From NCBI GenBank assembly GCA_024734555.1, contig JANPWX010000480.1:4278671-4342670 (forward strand): a DNA stretch of 64,000 nt. Direction: 5' to 3'. Of the stretch, positions 35,001 through 48,625 are shown piece after piece. Position 1 is the first letter of the stretch. Every line of letters begins with the position of its first letter. Below the pieces are notes generated by a model, which saw only the letters and a program-made list of their open reading frames with translations, was not told the origin of the DNA and did no database searches. This DNA is from Trochalopteron elliotii (Eukaryota > Chordata > Aves > Passeriformes > Leiothrichidae). The translations under genes and the position numbers were made by a program.

Positions 35001-37269
35001 AAAGCAGTGGCTGTGCCATGGTTTGCTTAATTTTACTGATTGGGTGCCATAAAATAACACCCTCCTTTTTGAATCGAAGGGTGACTGTGCTGAAAATACC
35101 TTGTAACATAAATATTAAGCCTAGATTCCCTCTCTGAGGATATGTGGTGGATTCAACCATGCAGCCCAAGCTTATAACTTGACTCCACAAACTGATTTTA
35201 GATATGAGCAAAGTGTGCAAAACTGGTGTGCTGCATTGTCCTGATCAGTTTAACTTCATTGTGGAAAATGAATTTATGATAATACACCAGAAAACCATTA
35301 TGCATTTGACCTTATTAAGCTGGAGTAGAATCAAATTGTATACTATTGACCTCAACCTTGGCTCACTGTGTAGATGAATGAAAATAATTGCACTAGTGAA
35401 AATAATCAAATGGCTGCACACAGCTCTGCAGATTGAATGGACCTTGGCTCAGTGCTATTAGGAATGATTTAGATTATTGAAATAGAGTTTTGTAATTAAT
35501 GAAGAGCAAGGGCAGGAAAAAAAGTAGTGCTCTACCAGCTGCCTTTAAGCAAAAGTGGATGGCTGCAATTGTATTAGCAGGGAGTTGTTGTAACTACTGA
35601 GACTGTTTTTAGAGGCTGAAAAGGAAGAAATGCATGGCAGGGTGGAGATAGAAATTAAGGCTAGAGACCTAGAATGAGGCGTGTTTGTAACCCAAATTAG
35701 ACAAGTAACTAAGGAATCTCTGACTATTACTCCAAATAAGAAAATGGAGCTACTGAGACTCACAGCTTATGTGACTTTGGTGGAAATTTGTCTCAGGCAC
35801 TATAAAAACCAAAAAGCTGGAAAGCTGCCTTTCCTGAGGTCAATGAAAACATCCCAATCCTCATTTTGGGCAAAAAACATATTTATAATTGGTGCTGCTG
35901 GGCAGTGGAACAGTTTGTGGGTGTGTGTTTGTGGTCACTCAGGAGGAAGGACATGCAGTCCTTCTTGTTCCAGAACCACTAAACCAGCAGCTCCAAGTCT
36001 CAGGAACTATTGCAGGGACTGGAATTTAAGTGGCACAGTCTCCTGAGGCCAATTGAGGCTTGATTTTAAACCTCTTATTTAACAAAAATAGCATGTTATG
36101 TGGTTGTAGGGTTTTTTCCTTTTCCAATTGATATTTTTGCTTCCAGAAGGAATAAAGAGTTAAGTCCTGCTTTGTCCTGTTAATTTAATTAGTATTGAAT
36201 TGATGTAATTGAGAACAGAATTTGTCCTGGGCTGCTTAAATTAAATGGGAGCTCCATCAGGCTGATTCTTTCATGTTACACTGCATCTTCATTACAACAT
36301 CATTCAATTCCCTCAGAGATTTCAACCCTTTATTTCTGGTCTCATGGAGAGCATCACTCTGATACCACCAGTCAGGTAGGGCATTTAACTCCTTCCTTCA
36401 ATGAATTTGGCTACTCCAAAAAAATAAAGATTGGAGGAAAAGAAAAGAAGAAAAAAGAAGAAAAAAAGAAGAAGAAAAAAAAAGGTTGGGATCGACTCTG
36501 ATGAACATTTCACATTGTGGTTTTAAAATTAATGCTGCAAGATTTCATTGACAAGGTTCCATGACTAACACAAACACACTGGGAATACTTTTTGTGGCAA
36601 AGCAGAGCTGTTGTGTGTTTACTGCCCAGCTGTTAGCATGAAAGGGGCACATACTGGCTGCAGACCAGGGCACAGCTGGCCTCCTCTGCTGAAGTGGTTT
36701 CATGCCAAACACATGAAGTTTTAATTATAAGCAGCCTGAAATATTTATGCTGTTTGGATTTCCTCATTCTTGTACGGAAACAAGACAAAAGTTCTTTTGA
36801 AATTTGATGATAGGGAAGTATTTGACATCAACACCATGCAGTTGTGGCCACTAATTAATTAGCCTGAGCTGGTAATTATGTTGTTGGGTTTTCTATTATT
36901 GTATTCTGTGCTTAGAAACACCTTAAGCCAAGAAGTGTAACTGCTCAGACATGGAAGAATAATCCTCCCCTGCTCCTTCCATAGATCTCTTCTTCAGTTC
37001 AAGGAGAAATCCTGGACACTGTGGGAACTGGCAGCACTGCACATGGGTGCTCCTTGGAAAGAGATCCACAGCCCTGAGTGTGTCACTGCAGCATCCCTTC
37101 CAGTGCTCCTCTTTGATTTACCATCTAAGATCCTTTTCTGCACTTAAACACTCACAGCAGAGCTTTTAAAGGCTTAGCTAAGCTTCCCAGCTCTTTCAAT
37201 ACCCCAGGTGGCACCATGATGCTGTGGGTACCTTTGTAAAAAGTCTTTGTGGTTAGCAGAGACACCCAC
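32018..37269. other. No gene seen; T-run and purine tract
   Basis: Contains a 17-nt T-run at 32231-32247 and the purine tract at 36433-36485. The plus-strand frame at 32626-32982 (118 codons) and that at 35681-36046 (121 codons) are unrecognised and lack splice or promoter support. Confidence 0.45.
36433..36485 (+). repeat. Purine-only tract, 53 nt
   Basis: An unbroken G/A run made of GAAAA, GAAGAAAAAA and GAAGAAG units. Homopurine mirror-like tracts can adopt triplex (H-DNA) form. That is known for the class and not shown here. Confidence 0.9.
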
Positions 37270-37470
37270 TGTCTTGGTTTGGATAGACAGGTATCTGCCA
37301 GGGAAGATTGGAGTCTCCCTTGGAATGGAGAATATAAGACCCCCCTCTCCCTTCCCAAATTATTACAAATTTGTAATTAAAAGGCTGTCAGGCAAAGATT
37401 TGGGGAATAGGCATAGCAGTTTTTACTAGGGATATTAAAAATACAGATGTTGTACTACAAAAGAATAAGC
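37270..37470 (-). mobile_element. Possible LTR fragment, antisense
   Basis: The block starting TGTCTTGGTTTGGATAGACA and running through CAGGCAAAGATTTGGGGAAT resembles the U5-end, read in antisense, of an LTR repeat common in songbird genomes (recognition from memory only). The stretch TTTTTACTAGGG would be the decayed antisense polyadenylation region. I cannot define the far end or a target duplication; the element may extend to about 37720. Confidence 0.42.
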
Positions 37471-37782
37471 AAAGAAACAAACAAAGAAGAAATCCTAGAA
37501 AACCTTTGGTTCTATAACCCAAGACATCCACCAAGAGACAGGACCTGGGGTTGTGCCCTGTTGAGCCTTGAAATTCTCCTGTTTGCCAAAACAGCTGAGA
37601 CTCCTGGGCTAGAAGTGGTGAAAAGAGAAGAGGACATCCTGGAGCTGACCAGGAGACAAGACACACATCCTACACCAACAAACACTTTGTGTTTTGTGAA
37701 CTGGTGGCAATATGAAGATTAGAAACATTTTCTCCCCTTTCTAGAGAAGTAACCAATCATTTGAGCGATGTGTATGTGTGCA

Positions 37783-37828
37783 TGTACACAGACATTCTTA
37801 TGTACACAGACATTCTTATGTACACACA
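37783..37828 (+). repeat. 18 bp tandem repeat, 2.5 copies
   Basis: The unit TGTACACAGACATTCTTA starts at 37783 and 37801 as identical copies, and a partial third copy begins at 37819. Confidence 0.95.
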
Positions 37829-38825
37829 TGTACATGTAAATTCTCTTTTTTTGGTTTGCTCTGGATGGCCCGTAAGGGCTTCTTAATTCTGTCTGGATCA
37901 GACCTTGCAGGGAAACCAAATTAAAGAAAATCTTAGGTGCACAGATCATTGTAAATTCAGCAGGACTCTTGAGAAGTGTTATTGAAGTTATGCACTCAGC
38001 TTCTTTCATGTGTTTGAACTCTCATCTTTACAATTGCTCTGATTTTCAGAACAGGTATCATCAGCTGAAAAGTGATTCTTCTTCAATTTTTCCCTCTTAT
38101 GGCATGTTCTCAGTCTGAGGGAATGAATCAGTGCTTCCTGATGGAATGCAAAAATATGATGAGTAACAGGGAATTGTTAGAAAGAACAGATTAGCTTAGA
38201 GATGGAATTTGAAAATAAGAAAGAAAGAAAGAAATCTAAAAATCCAGAAGCAAGGACACATGTGTAAACTAGCACTGACTTGTCTAATTCTGATCTGCAA
38301 TTTCTGCAAGATGGAGATCTGCCACAGTGCAATTAACTAAGTTCAATAACAATTCCATTTTCTGTCCTTCATTAAAGTAACATCAGAAAAAGTGTCTACA
38401 TGGCAGACTCGACTGTCCTGTAGCCACATCTGGGTTTTAAATGAGTTGTCTTGGATTTTGGGAGTCCTTGCCAAGGTCAAGTTAAATTAATCTTCCTGAT
38501 CTCCACTTCGTCATGGCTGTGCAGCTCTCATTAGCCAGACCAGCTCACAGAGCATTAACTTGGGTATCTTCTAACAGCACTGCTTTCCATATTGCATATA
38601 TTTATATATCAAATCACTGTGCTTCTCTCAGCCAGCCAAGAACAATCCAATTGCTCATGGTACAGTGCAGTCAAAATGTTTCCTGTCCTTGCAAATCCCA
38701 TAACAGCTCTTCCCCACCTTAGACCCAAGCTGCATGCATATATCTAAAAATACCTGCATTTTTATCAGGTCTCCTCAGGAATTGCTGCCTTGCAAGTAGA
38801 GGTTTACTGCAGGTTTTTTTGTTCG

Positions 38826-38873
38826 ATTTATTATTACTATTATTATTATTATTATTTTTATTATTATTATTAG
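38826..38873 (+). repeat. Imperfect (ATT)n microsatellite
   Basis: A run of ATT units broken by ACT and TTTT. It gives a chance asparagine-rich frame on the minus strand. Confidence 0.9.
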
Positions 38874-41800
38874 TTTTTTGTGTTTTTTGGTAAATATGGT
38901 TCACCACTGACATGTGTTAAAAAAATACGGTTTTACCCTCCCTCCTAAGAAACATTGTCTCAGTACCCAAGCAACTGCAATGCCTCAGTCTAAAGAATAA
39001 TTTCTGCACTGTGGCTTTTCTTGCAATAACACTGCCTGTAAAACTGTCTGTGCAACTGGGTGATCAACTCCACCTGTGATTATTTGATGATTTCTTTATT
39101 TCACAAGGCCTTTATCTCTTAGGCTTTTTTCTCCCAACAAAGAAGTGCTTTTTTTAGTGCTAATTAAGTAATTTTTCTTTTATTGCTATCAAACATTTTA
39201 TTCTTTTTAGTAAAACAGAAATAGCAGCATCATTGGGAAAAGCTTTAAAATTGCCATCATCTCTTCTCCACCAAAGAGATTCAGAGGAGCAATTAATGAC
39301 ACACTTCTCTCTAATAAAAAAATTTGCTTTATAGTTTCATAGAAAACCTACCCAACGCAAAGCTGGGAAGCCCAATTGACTGGGGGAGGATAGAAATTAA
39401 TCAGAGGACATGAATAAACATTTATAAGGGCTATAAGTAGTGTCAGACACATTGCATAGGTTGAGCACCTGACTGAAAGAAGCCCTGAACCTCCTGGATG
39501 AATAATCAGGATGCTCTTATTTCCTGACACAGGTCTTGATGCAACTCTCCTCCTTTTTTCCAGCTGGTTTTCTTTAAAACGAGTTCCAATCTTTTTATTC
39601 AGCTCCCAGATAATAATTTAAATCCTCGTGAAACTTGATAAGCATGATTCTCTGTGGCTAGAAGTCCATTCTTGATGACTTTGCCTGCAAGTTATGGTCT
39701 CGAGTCTGAGCCTTGCAGGTAGGAAGCCCAATTAGAGGGTTTCCTAAAGGGCTTGATGTGCTTGAGTGCCCCACAGTGTGAAAAGCCTGCTCGTTCCCAT
39801 GGTGCTAAATCCTTCAGCCTGCTCTTTTGGGGAAGGGAGAACAACACATCAAGGAAATGATGCTGACCTTCTGCCTTGCAGGCAGCCTCAGAGACAACAG
39901 GCTCAGTAGGAGAGTGGATCCTCGAGGTGAAGAAACATGTCCCTTAACAAGACTTAATGTCTGAGTGCCCCCTCACAGTCATTATCTAGGAACAGATTTT
40001 TCAGCCTCTTTTTTTTTGAATTAAAATTCCATTTGCTACATGTAGCTGTTTAAAGTCTTGCAGACTGCAATATTTTGTCAAGCCCACGAGTTTGTAGCAC
40101 AAAAATATGTTTGATAATGCCTTTAATTCAGTTTTCTTACATTTCATAGTGCTGGCACAATAAGACACAGTAAAACATAATACACTGCTTGTTCCTGTAC
40201 ATTGATGTGAAAGCAGAATGCAATGAATATAAAAGACACTGCAAGCAAGATCATTGCAAAAAAGCTCATAATTTCTTACAGTGTATTTTTTCTGTAATGA
40301 TTCATAGAAGTTTCACTTTTAATATCCAATATCTCAAAGACTTTTTCTTCCCCATTTTTCTCTTTCAAATTTTTGAGAGTTCTCCTGTTTGAACAATGCC
40401 TGATGATCTGTTCTGCTTCAGCCCTTCAGGCCACCAGCTATGGGTGTAGTGCCTTACATTTTTCCAGTGGGATCACTGGGAGTAATTTTTCCCACTTCAA
40501 TCTGTGCTGCTGCATTAGTATAGCAGAGACATAGTGCCAGCCAGCAGAAGTTTTTTTGTAAATGAACACCCAATATAAAATACTTTTAGTTCATAGTGCA
40601 TTTGAGTTGTGGTCTGCAAAGCTGGACTTGATTTGAGGCTGTCACCTTCTGATGAAAACCTCCTTATCCTACTCATTATATTTCCACTTGCAGCACAGGG
40701 CTGCACAGAATATAACCCCAGGCCATGCAGTTTTGGAGAGGGTTTATATGATACCTCCTACTTTCCCATCTGCACTTATTCCTTTTGATGGAGGACAGTG
40801 CCACAGAGAGAACCTCTGTGTGCTTTGGGTTGTGGTTTTCTAACAGTATTTCAGAATATGTCTTGATTCTGACACTTATACATGAAATCTAATAGATATT
40901 CAATTCAAAATGCTGCTTCTTTCTGCCCTCTTCACGCTCATGAAGATCTGCTTGTGTGGAGAAGTATCTTACCCCTAGAAAAGCCATCCTGATTTCAGGA
41001 GAAGGACCCTAGAGGTGAGATATTTACAGAACAGCTGTAGAGGATTTTGAAAGAGGTCTCCTCATTTTGACTTCATGCAGTACTGACATCTTTCAGATGT
41101 AATAGAGAAATCATTCCATAACAAAACACACTGAGCCATCAGACTCTCAGGAGAAGCAGTGAGGTTATAGAAGGTTTCATCCATTACCCAAAATTTGAAT
41201 AGAAAATGTAGATTTCTGTGTTCCTTGGAAGGAAATGTTTAATTTCTAGAAGATCAACTACAAATATTTATGACCCTTACGGTGACTTAGAGATGTTTTG
41301 GTTTTTATAAACACCACCCTTCCCTCAGTACTAGAAAAATGACACCTTGGGTCTCTGTGGTCACACAGGATCAACATTTATCAGGCATTGCATCAGAATT
41401 TGGCATATTTTTCCAAAAGCTGCATGTGAGTTGGATGTGCCACAGGACTGATTTAAGGCCACCTCTCCACACATAAACAGTTTACTTTTACATTCATGTG
41501 TAAGATGTATCACAGAGTGCTGTATCTGATACATCACCAAGTGTGGTGTTTTTCTAAGGCTTGTTTTCTAGTCACAAAGGAGCACAGCTGTCAGACCAAC
41601 TAAAATGAAACCCTCCCCAGCATTTTAATCCCTCAGCTTTGAAACCTGGCCATTAAGTGTTAACCTGCCTGGTTTAGCACTGTGTTACATCACTCATATG
41701 AGGTTGAAACAGGTTAGATTTACTCATTTCTACAACCAATTACCAGATTTCTCTTTCACACCCAGATTCTACTTGCAGCCATTACATGGCTCATTTCATA

Positions 41801-41925
41801 GAGGATTGCATTTGTGTTGCTGTGTTTATACTTTATTTTACCCATGGATAGGGAAAAATGTTGTTCTGCTGAGCACTTTCTCCTCCTGTCCTTAGCAGAT
41901 TGCATATTCCTCCATAATTTATTTG

Positions 41926-41985
41926 AAACAAACAAACAAAGGCAACAAAACAAACAAACAAAAGCCCCCAAACCCCCAAACCACA
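41926..41985 (+). repeat. (CAAA)n-like tract followed by C/A-rich sequence
   Basis: ACAAACAAACAAA units are interrupted by GGC, then grade into CCCCCAAACCCCCAAACC. Simple sequence, no coding role. Confidence 0.85.
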
Positions 41986-44900
41986 AAATAAAGTCACTGG
42001 TGCTTTCAGAATACCTTGAGGAGTTGTTATCTCCAGCAGCAGAAGCTGTGGTATCCAGTGTCTGCTATCAATATGCATATGCCAAAACTAAAAAGGAAAA
42101 AATGTGAATGTTTGTCAAAGCTGTGAATTATTTCAAGATACTATTCTGTCCTACCAGCTGGAATGTAGAATTTGGATCTTCTCACCACCACAAGAACAAC
42201 TTTAAACATCTTCTGTGGTCATGGATATGGACCCTCTCTAGAATGATGGCTGTAACACAGGATCCTTTTTCTGCAAGACCTGGACTTTGCATGGCAGACT
42301 TAGATGGGAGGGAGATAACCTTTTGTAGTGTTTTCTTGGGTATTATTAATATTTGGCACACCTAAAAATCCATTACCATTACCATGTGAGGTGACACTCA
42401 CAAAGACATCTGTACATTTATTATCTCAGCCCTCTGGAGGATCCAGGTGATGTAAGGGATGGGCCCAAATCAAAGCAGAACCAAGAACAAGATGTGTGTG
42501 CTCCCAGTGGAGTGCCACAGCCAGGCCTGAAAAATGAGTTCAGAGTCTTCATTATCACAGAAATGAAGTGTGAAGACTTAGACTTCATTCTAGAAGTAGT
42601 CATGGATGCCTGGTGAGATACGAGGAAATCTTCTGGATGTTTAAGTGGCAAAATGAAGATTTATTGGTCGTATTGTTGACATTTGAGGAGTTTGACTAAG
42701 GTTAGTGAAGCCTCGACTATTTTGGGTTCACCACTCCAGATCTCAGTCCTGCACTCCACTGCCAGGATTCTGCTGAGATCACTGAGATTTTCTTGGGCAT
42801 AAAGAATGCAAGACCAAGTTCAAAAGAAATGTTTGAACAGAATCACTGTGAGACTTCTTGTATAAAATATTTTGCCTTTGTTTCAACGTTCTCTCCTTCC
42901 TTGATCCTCACTGCTTTTGAAAAATGAATCAGATTCATTTGCAGTGTTGAGCACTTCCAAGAGATTTTATTGCACATTTTTATGTGCAAGGGCCATTTTG
43001 AAGAATATATGTGCTCTCATGTTTAGTGCCCACTTTAGTTTCTCTTCCTGGCAGTTACAACAATTATTTACCATAGTTTTCCAGACTGTGCTTAGAAAAG
43101 AGGCAATAAAACACAAGGTGAAACCCTGACTCCATTAAAATAGAAAAGAACTCTGCTACTGATTTCAGCAAAGCCTCTGTCTCCACAGCACACTTTTCTC
43201 TGATTTTTGCTGGAGTCAGAAGTGTTTTGCGTGCAGTCAGCTCATTCAAAAGTCTCATTCTCTTCTGAGGTCCTTTTCATGAGATGTTCCAGTTCCTTAA
43301 AAAAAATTCAGGTTTTAAAAGCAATGCAAAGTACACCCCAAAGTACAGCAGAAAAACCTTATTTGTCTTAAACAGCTTTTGAAATACTTTAAATACTGCA
43401 CTTTTCAAGGTAACAAATAGGAATTCAGTACTCACTCCAAAGGGAATTTGACTCATGACTATTTATCTGCAAATTCTTTGTGGCTGCTCCATTGTCAGGG
43501 AAGTTTTTGACTTTGTTGCACGTCATATTAAGCTGAATTGTACCTCAAAATTACTGACACATTACCACAGGTGTTCCCAAAGAATGGATACAAACCCAAT
43601 GGCTCTCAGTCTCAAGAGGATAGAGTCATTAACCCAGATTAAAAAACATATTTGATATATATTTATATATACAGAAATTATGGTACCATGAGGAGGCACA
43701 GATCCAGAATTTTTGGTTTAGTTCAAGAAATTAAAATATTTCAATTCAAGTTATTCAAAAAAATCTCACCCCACTAGTCTTGCTTTTCTTAATTAATTGG
43801 GTGTTTGTGATGTTTAATCATCGTGTGAAAATACAGGAAAAATATTCTCTTTAGGAAGTACACTTTTCACTAAATAATACTTAGGGGGAAAATCGCCACT
43901 GAGTCTTAGGACATCTGATTCTGTGAACTGACTCACATGATTTAATAGATCTATCTAGAAAAGTTCACCTCCCCTGTTTAATTCAGTGCAGTCACTCCTT
44001 TACTTCCCTGTCTGTGAGGGCTCAGATGCAGCCTACTCTCATCACTGAGATTTCACGTTGCTGAATTTGAGTCATAAACATTAATTACTTTGTATTTTAA
44101 TAATCTTATGCTGTCAGAGTTATACAGGGATGGTTTCAGACACTCACCATACAGGATGTGTGTGAGATTTCTTGCCTTTTCTCAGCCATCACCAAGTTGC
44201 TGGCAGGCAATAGTTCCAGATAATTCCCATCTAATGGTTTGATATCATATAAAGAACAAAGGAAAGTTGTAATGAATCATAAAAGACATTTTCATTATCC
44301 CAGAATAAACTGGATGCAGTTATTGAATGAGACAGCTCAGCGTTATTGTATTCTGGAAAATTTCACTGAATCACAGTTAACAGTGTCCTATGCCCACAAC
44401 AAGGCATGATTTACAAAGAGATTTACGAAGCAAAAGCAATAATACAAACTCTGAACTTGCCAGATTTAAAAAATGCATTGGGATCAACACTGGAGTCTGC
44501 TTACTAAAATGATTGCAGCCCTAGTCCATTTGATGGCATCTTATCTCTTATACAGAGGAGAAAAAAGATAGAAATAAGAATAGAACTAACTGTGGTTTGT
44601 CATGGATAACCAAATGTGTGATTTCTACGCTGGCATTAAAAGTGAATCCAGAGCTGTGACATGTGGATTGCCCCTAATCTAAAAGCACTAACTTCTATAG
44701 CTGCAAGCACATTGTTAAAATCTGGCCTTTTATCATACCTCCCATTTCCATTTTTTCAATTCTAATCCAAAGGTTCATTGATTGTGCTTGTCTGTGGTAG
44801 GGACACTCCAATAAACAATGAGGAAAAAGATGCACTCCTGAAAAAATAAATAATCAGCCAGTGCAGTACAGTGAGATGAATGCTTAAAATGTTAACACCA

Positions 44901-45894
44901 TCAGTTTTCCAAGGGAGCAATTCTGTAAATATTACTTGGTCACTGAAGTCAACAGTACCATTCTAATGAGTAAAATTTTTGATCAAATCCCAGTGTTGAG
45001 CTTCCTATCAAAGGAATTTTCTTCCAGTTACTCAGTAACACTCATTATATTCATCACATTATTTTACAAGAACATAGAAATCAACATCCTCTGCTCAGAT
45101 GAGCCCATGGTTATTAGACTGAGTGAGGCTTCTTGGTGAGGAAAATGTCCTGATTTAGGAGAAACAACAGAGAGACATTTGGGCAATATTTTTGCTAGGA
45201 AAATGATGTTTTGTGTGTTGCTGTTGGGTTCATTTTCTTATTACACTGAAACTTCCAAAACCTTTACCTCAAGCTCTCCAAGTGCTTCAGTGAGCTCTGG
45301 CCAAGATTCCAACAGACATCCTTTGACCTTACCTGTGCTGCTTTTAACTCTTTCCTGGCTGCAGACAGAGGGTTCCCCATTGCAGGCACAGGTGGCAGGA
45401 AAAGGGATTATTGTTTCATGGCTCATGTCTGCTTTTCATCTTCCCTTGAGGTGCCACCTCCCTGAGAGCAAGCTGATAATGGAAAACTTGCAGGAAGATG
45501 CCATCACATTCCTTCCATCCACACTGCCATAAAGACTTTATGTGTGCTGTAAAGTCACATCACTCTTCATTCTGTTTTAAATCTTGAATGTTATTATCTA
45601 GTCCAAGAAAAAAAAATATTCTGATTTTTTTTCTTCTGGAAACATGAGATGGATCTCAAATACTTTACTGCCTTTTAAGTGCTTATAAAAGCATAACTAC
45701 AAAATATTATTTTATTATATGCTCAGCATTATTTTCCTTCCCATATACTGCTCTTGCTGACTGGGGCAAGAAAGTTATGCAGGCCATGAATGGGAATGAT
45801 CTTTCCTGAGAAGAGTGAAGGATTGGTTCTTGCTCTGTCATATACCTGCTGTCTCAGGTCCAGCTGTCTCCCAGAAGTTATGAAGTTTGTCGTG

Positions 45895-46208
45895 GTAGGA
45901 GTGTAGCACTGGTGCCTGACATATTTTGGTTTTCTGAAATTCTTTTCCCAAGGAATTTTCTGTAAACAGGACAAATGTTTTTGTAATTGTAATTTTGTTA
46001 TTCATTCCTTTTCCTAGGAGGGACTTCTTCTTGATGTCCCTCTGGTCCGACCAATGTGAGTGAAGAGGTTTGTCTTTGTGTCACCAATCAAATTGGTCTG
46101 TGTAAAATAGTATAAAAGGGAGTCACATCCCAAAAATAAAGGAGTAATTTTCAGCCTTCTGAAGCTCAGAGTCTGTGTCGTTGTGGTGTAAAACAGCATC
46201 AGTAGGAG
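45895..46208 (+). mobile_element. Solo LTR, family LTR-B copy 2, with target-site duplication
   Basis: The element runs 45902-46201 (300 bp), beginning TGTAGCACTGG and ending CAGCATCA. It is flanked by GTAGGAG at 45895-45901 and 46202-46208, a 7 bp match (6 bp is expected for the family, with one chance extra base). It keeps TATAAAA at 46111-46117 and an intact AATAAA at 46135-46140, so it is the best-preserved regulatory copy on the plus strand. A short deletion near the 5' end removes about 4 bp relative to copy 1. No internal retroviral sequence adjoins it. Confidence 0.88.
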
Positions 46209-48199
46209 TACTCAGACAGTCCTATCAGCAGTGCAGAAAGCATGGCCAAAAAAATATTTGCATTGAAGGCATTGTAAAATTATCTCAGAGGCAGAACACT
46301 GGTATCAGATGGATGACAGGTCTTACCCAGTGTAATCATTTTTATCTTTCTTTGCTCTGTTGCACAGAATATCTGGAAGAAAAAACAGATCGAAAAATCC
46401 ATAGAGGTCTTTTTATTGACTGATGAAGTGCTATTCATGCAAATGAGGCTAATATTACTGAAATGTCTCACCAGTAATTGGGCAACCTAATTTTCAAACC
46501 AGTATCATTCTTAAAAATCACAGCAATACAAAAAAATAGAACAATATCCTTCTTGCAAAGAATGAGGCAGAAAAATCACTGTACACAGAGCTTTGGAATT
46601 ACAGGCTGTTGTTTGACATGGAAGGTACTTGTGCTCACTATGAAGAAAATATCTTTTTTAATTCATGGGCATCTAGTAGGAAAACTGAAGGGTCTGAAAG
46701 AATATGATAAAAACTTTATCTCCCTCCTTCTGAAGTCTGTATTGATTTGGATTAGATCCCGTGCGTGTTGCATGATAAGCAGATTTGTATTTATTCTTTT
46801 GTGTACTATGCAAAGCACCAGAATACCAAATCAGGTGTGCTTAAGCTTTATGGGTTTGGTCTTATAGGAATGCAGCAGCCACACTAAAGCCATTTACTGG
46901 AGAGAATTGTTACCAGGAGAAGATCCATTACATTTTTATAGAGAGAAATCATAAGCCCATACTTCACACTTCTGTGCAGGCATTAACAATAAAGTAGATA
47001 GGAAATCATTCAAAATGACATGAAGGAAAATAATTTTATGATCACTAGAGGACCTTGAAGAGACTGAGAGTTGCACTTGTAAAAATTACAATGAGAATAC
47101 ATCCTTTACAAATGTCTTGTAAAAGGAAAAATTTATTATCATTATGTGTTGAGGATCTCGTTTTCCTGTGATTTTTAGCAGCTCTGCTCCTAGTGGCAGT
47201 TCTTGTTTTATTATTATTTTTTTGATCTTTGACGGAATGATAGATCATTTTCACATTTTTGACAAGAACATAGGAATGAATGGGAGAATAAAAATTGGGA
47301 AATTGCTGTTGATTGATAACAAATCTCATATTTACATCCCAATTTCAGTAACCAATGAAAGAGAGGACATGTTTACACAGACAGCTATCATCCATTTTTT
47401 ACAAAACTCAACAGCTGCTCAGTACTACACAGCTACTGCACTTTTAGTCAGGGCCAGGAAATAAGTGTTTTGATTGGAACTGCCAAATGTCTTTAGTTAA
47501 TCCAAATATGCATATCTGAGATTTAATATGGACAGAAGTCTAACTTCTCTTTGTGCTTAAAATTAAAAATTATCTTTCACAGCTTCAAGAGAGTAGAACT
47601 ATGACCCTGTATCTCAGTTGAGATGACACACAGCTTTGGGACTGGCTCATGGACACCTTCCATCTTACTCTTTGACCTGTCCTGGCCCTTTTTTATGAGA
47701 CATTCACAGAAGAAAATTTAATATCTGCATCTGCAAAAAGCAGGAGACTTCTCAAGAGAAAAGGAAAACAGCCATCTTTGTACACATTTACTAATATGAA
47801 TATACATCAATATGCTTTTCCATTTGAGTGCATGTTGCCCTTTATTGTTAAAGGGAATTCCACAGGAGAATTTGCCCTTTGGTGTCCATTGTGCTTTTCC
47901 AACCACAATCCCAGCATGAGCATAAAAGCACTCAGGTATAGGATTCTAAATTCTTTTAATTTTCATTGAGCACTCAGAACAATTGTTTGTTTTCATGTCT
48001 CTTGCCTACCTAGTTTAGTTATTGTGGGTAAGTTTCAGAATAGAAATTTTAACCTTGGGGTTGGGTGAGAACCTAACAGCCTCTGTTTGGAAACATGAAA
48101 GGAATTTGCATATGGCAGCCAAAGCTCCCATGTAAATACCTTTAGTATCCACTTCCTAGGTGGGTTACCATTGAAACACACAATCACAGAATGATTATA
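46202..48199. other. No gene seen
   Basis: AT-rich unique-looking sequence. The 129-codon plus-strand frame at 46478-46867 has no recognisable domain and weak start context. Confidence 0.45.
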
Positions 48200-48605
48200 T
48201 GCAGGTGCTTTTGTTGAAGAGCTCTGGGAATCAGGGGTACAGGGTACAGACCCAAATCTGACTCCAACATGGATTCGAGATGGACATGTTTTTATACCCT
48301 TTCATTATATAACTATATATATTAATTATTAAACCCATATTGTTCTATTGTATGAGTTTTTGTAGTTTTCATCAGGCCCCCCAAATATCATTTCTCATGA
48401 TTCTCATTACGAATGAACAATAATCATATTCAATTACCAAACAACCATTACATTTAACAATCATATCATTTATCATATGATTTATTCTCGTTTATCATGA
48501 GATTATGCAGGTGTAGTTTCACATGATCTAGTAAAGACAAAACCTAACCCTTGTTTCCAGGGCCTACGTAGTTTTGGTTCCCTTTCCCAGGTCTGTCCAG
48601 GCCCA
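48200..48605 (-). mobile_element. Probable LTR (third type), antisense
   Basis: On the minus strand the block starts TGGGCCTGGACAGACC (48605 leftward), has a TATAAA-like box (plus-strand TTTATA at 48291-48296) and ends GCACCTGCA at 48200. The stretch before the end reads CAACAAAAGCACC where a polyadenylation signal would be expected, so that signal may be mutated. Immediately beyond the LTR start lies a 19-nt purine-only run (48607-48625), as is usual just upstream of a 3' LTR. The arrangement suggests a 3' LTR with a little internal sequence still attached. No second copy occurs in the window and the family is not identified. Confidence 0.55.
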
Positions 48606-48606
48606 A

Positions 48607-48625
48607 CCTTTCTTTCCTCCTCCCC
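48607..48625 (-). other. Candidate polypurine tract next to the LTR at 48200-48605
   Basis: Read on the minus strand, 19 consecutive purines precede the LTR start. In retroviruses such a tract primes plus-strand DNA synthesis. It supports the LTR border chosen and its orientation. Confidence 0.45.

Larger units (their letters stand above)
37471..45901. other. No gene seen; small simple repeats
   Basis: Contains the 18 bp tandem repeat at 37783-37828, a short AAGA run near 38216-38234, an ATT-rich run at 38826-38873, an inverted repeat near 41505-41536 and a CAAA-rich tract at 41926-41985. Open frames up to 117 codons (45179-45532) have no motif beyond a chance hydrophobic N-terminus. Confidence 0.45.

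Noticed and set aside
45179..45532. 117-codon frame with a signal-peptide-like start
   Set aside because: The hydrophobic start is short and the rest has no family resemblance; nothing else supports a gene.
1471..46201. LTR-B copies 1 and 2, same orientation, as the two ends of one provirus
   Set aside because: They are 44 kb apart, each has its own complete and different target-site duplication, and no retroviral internal sequence lies between them.
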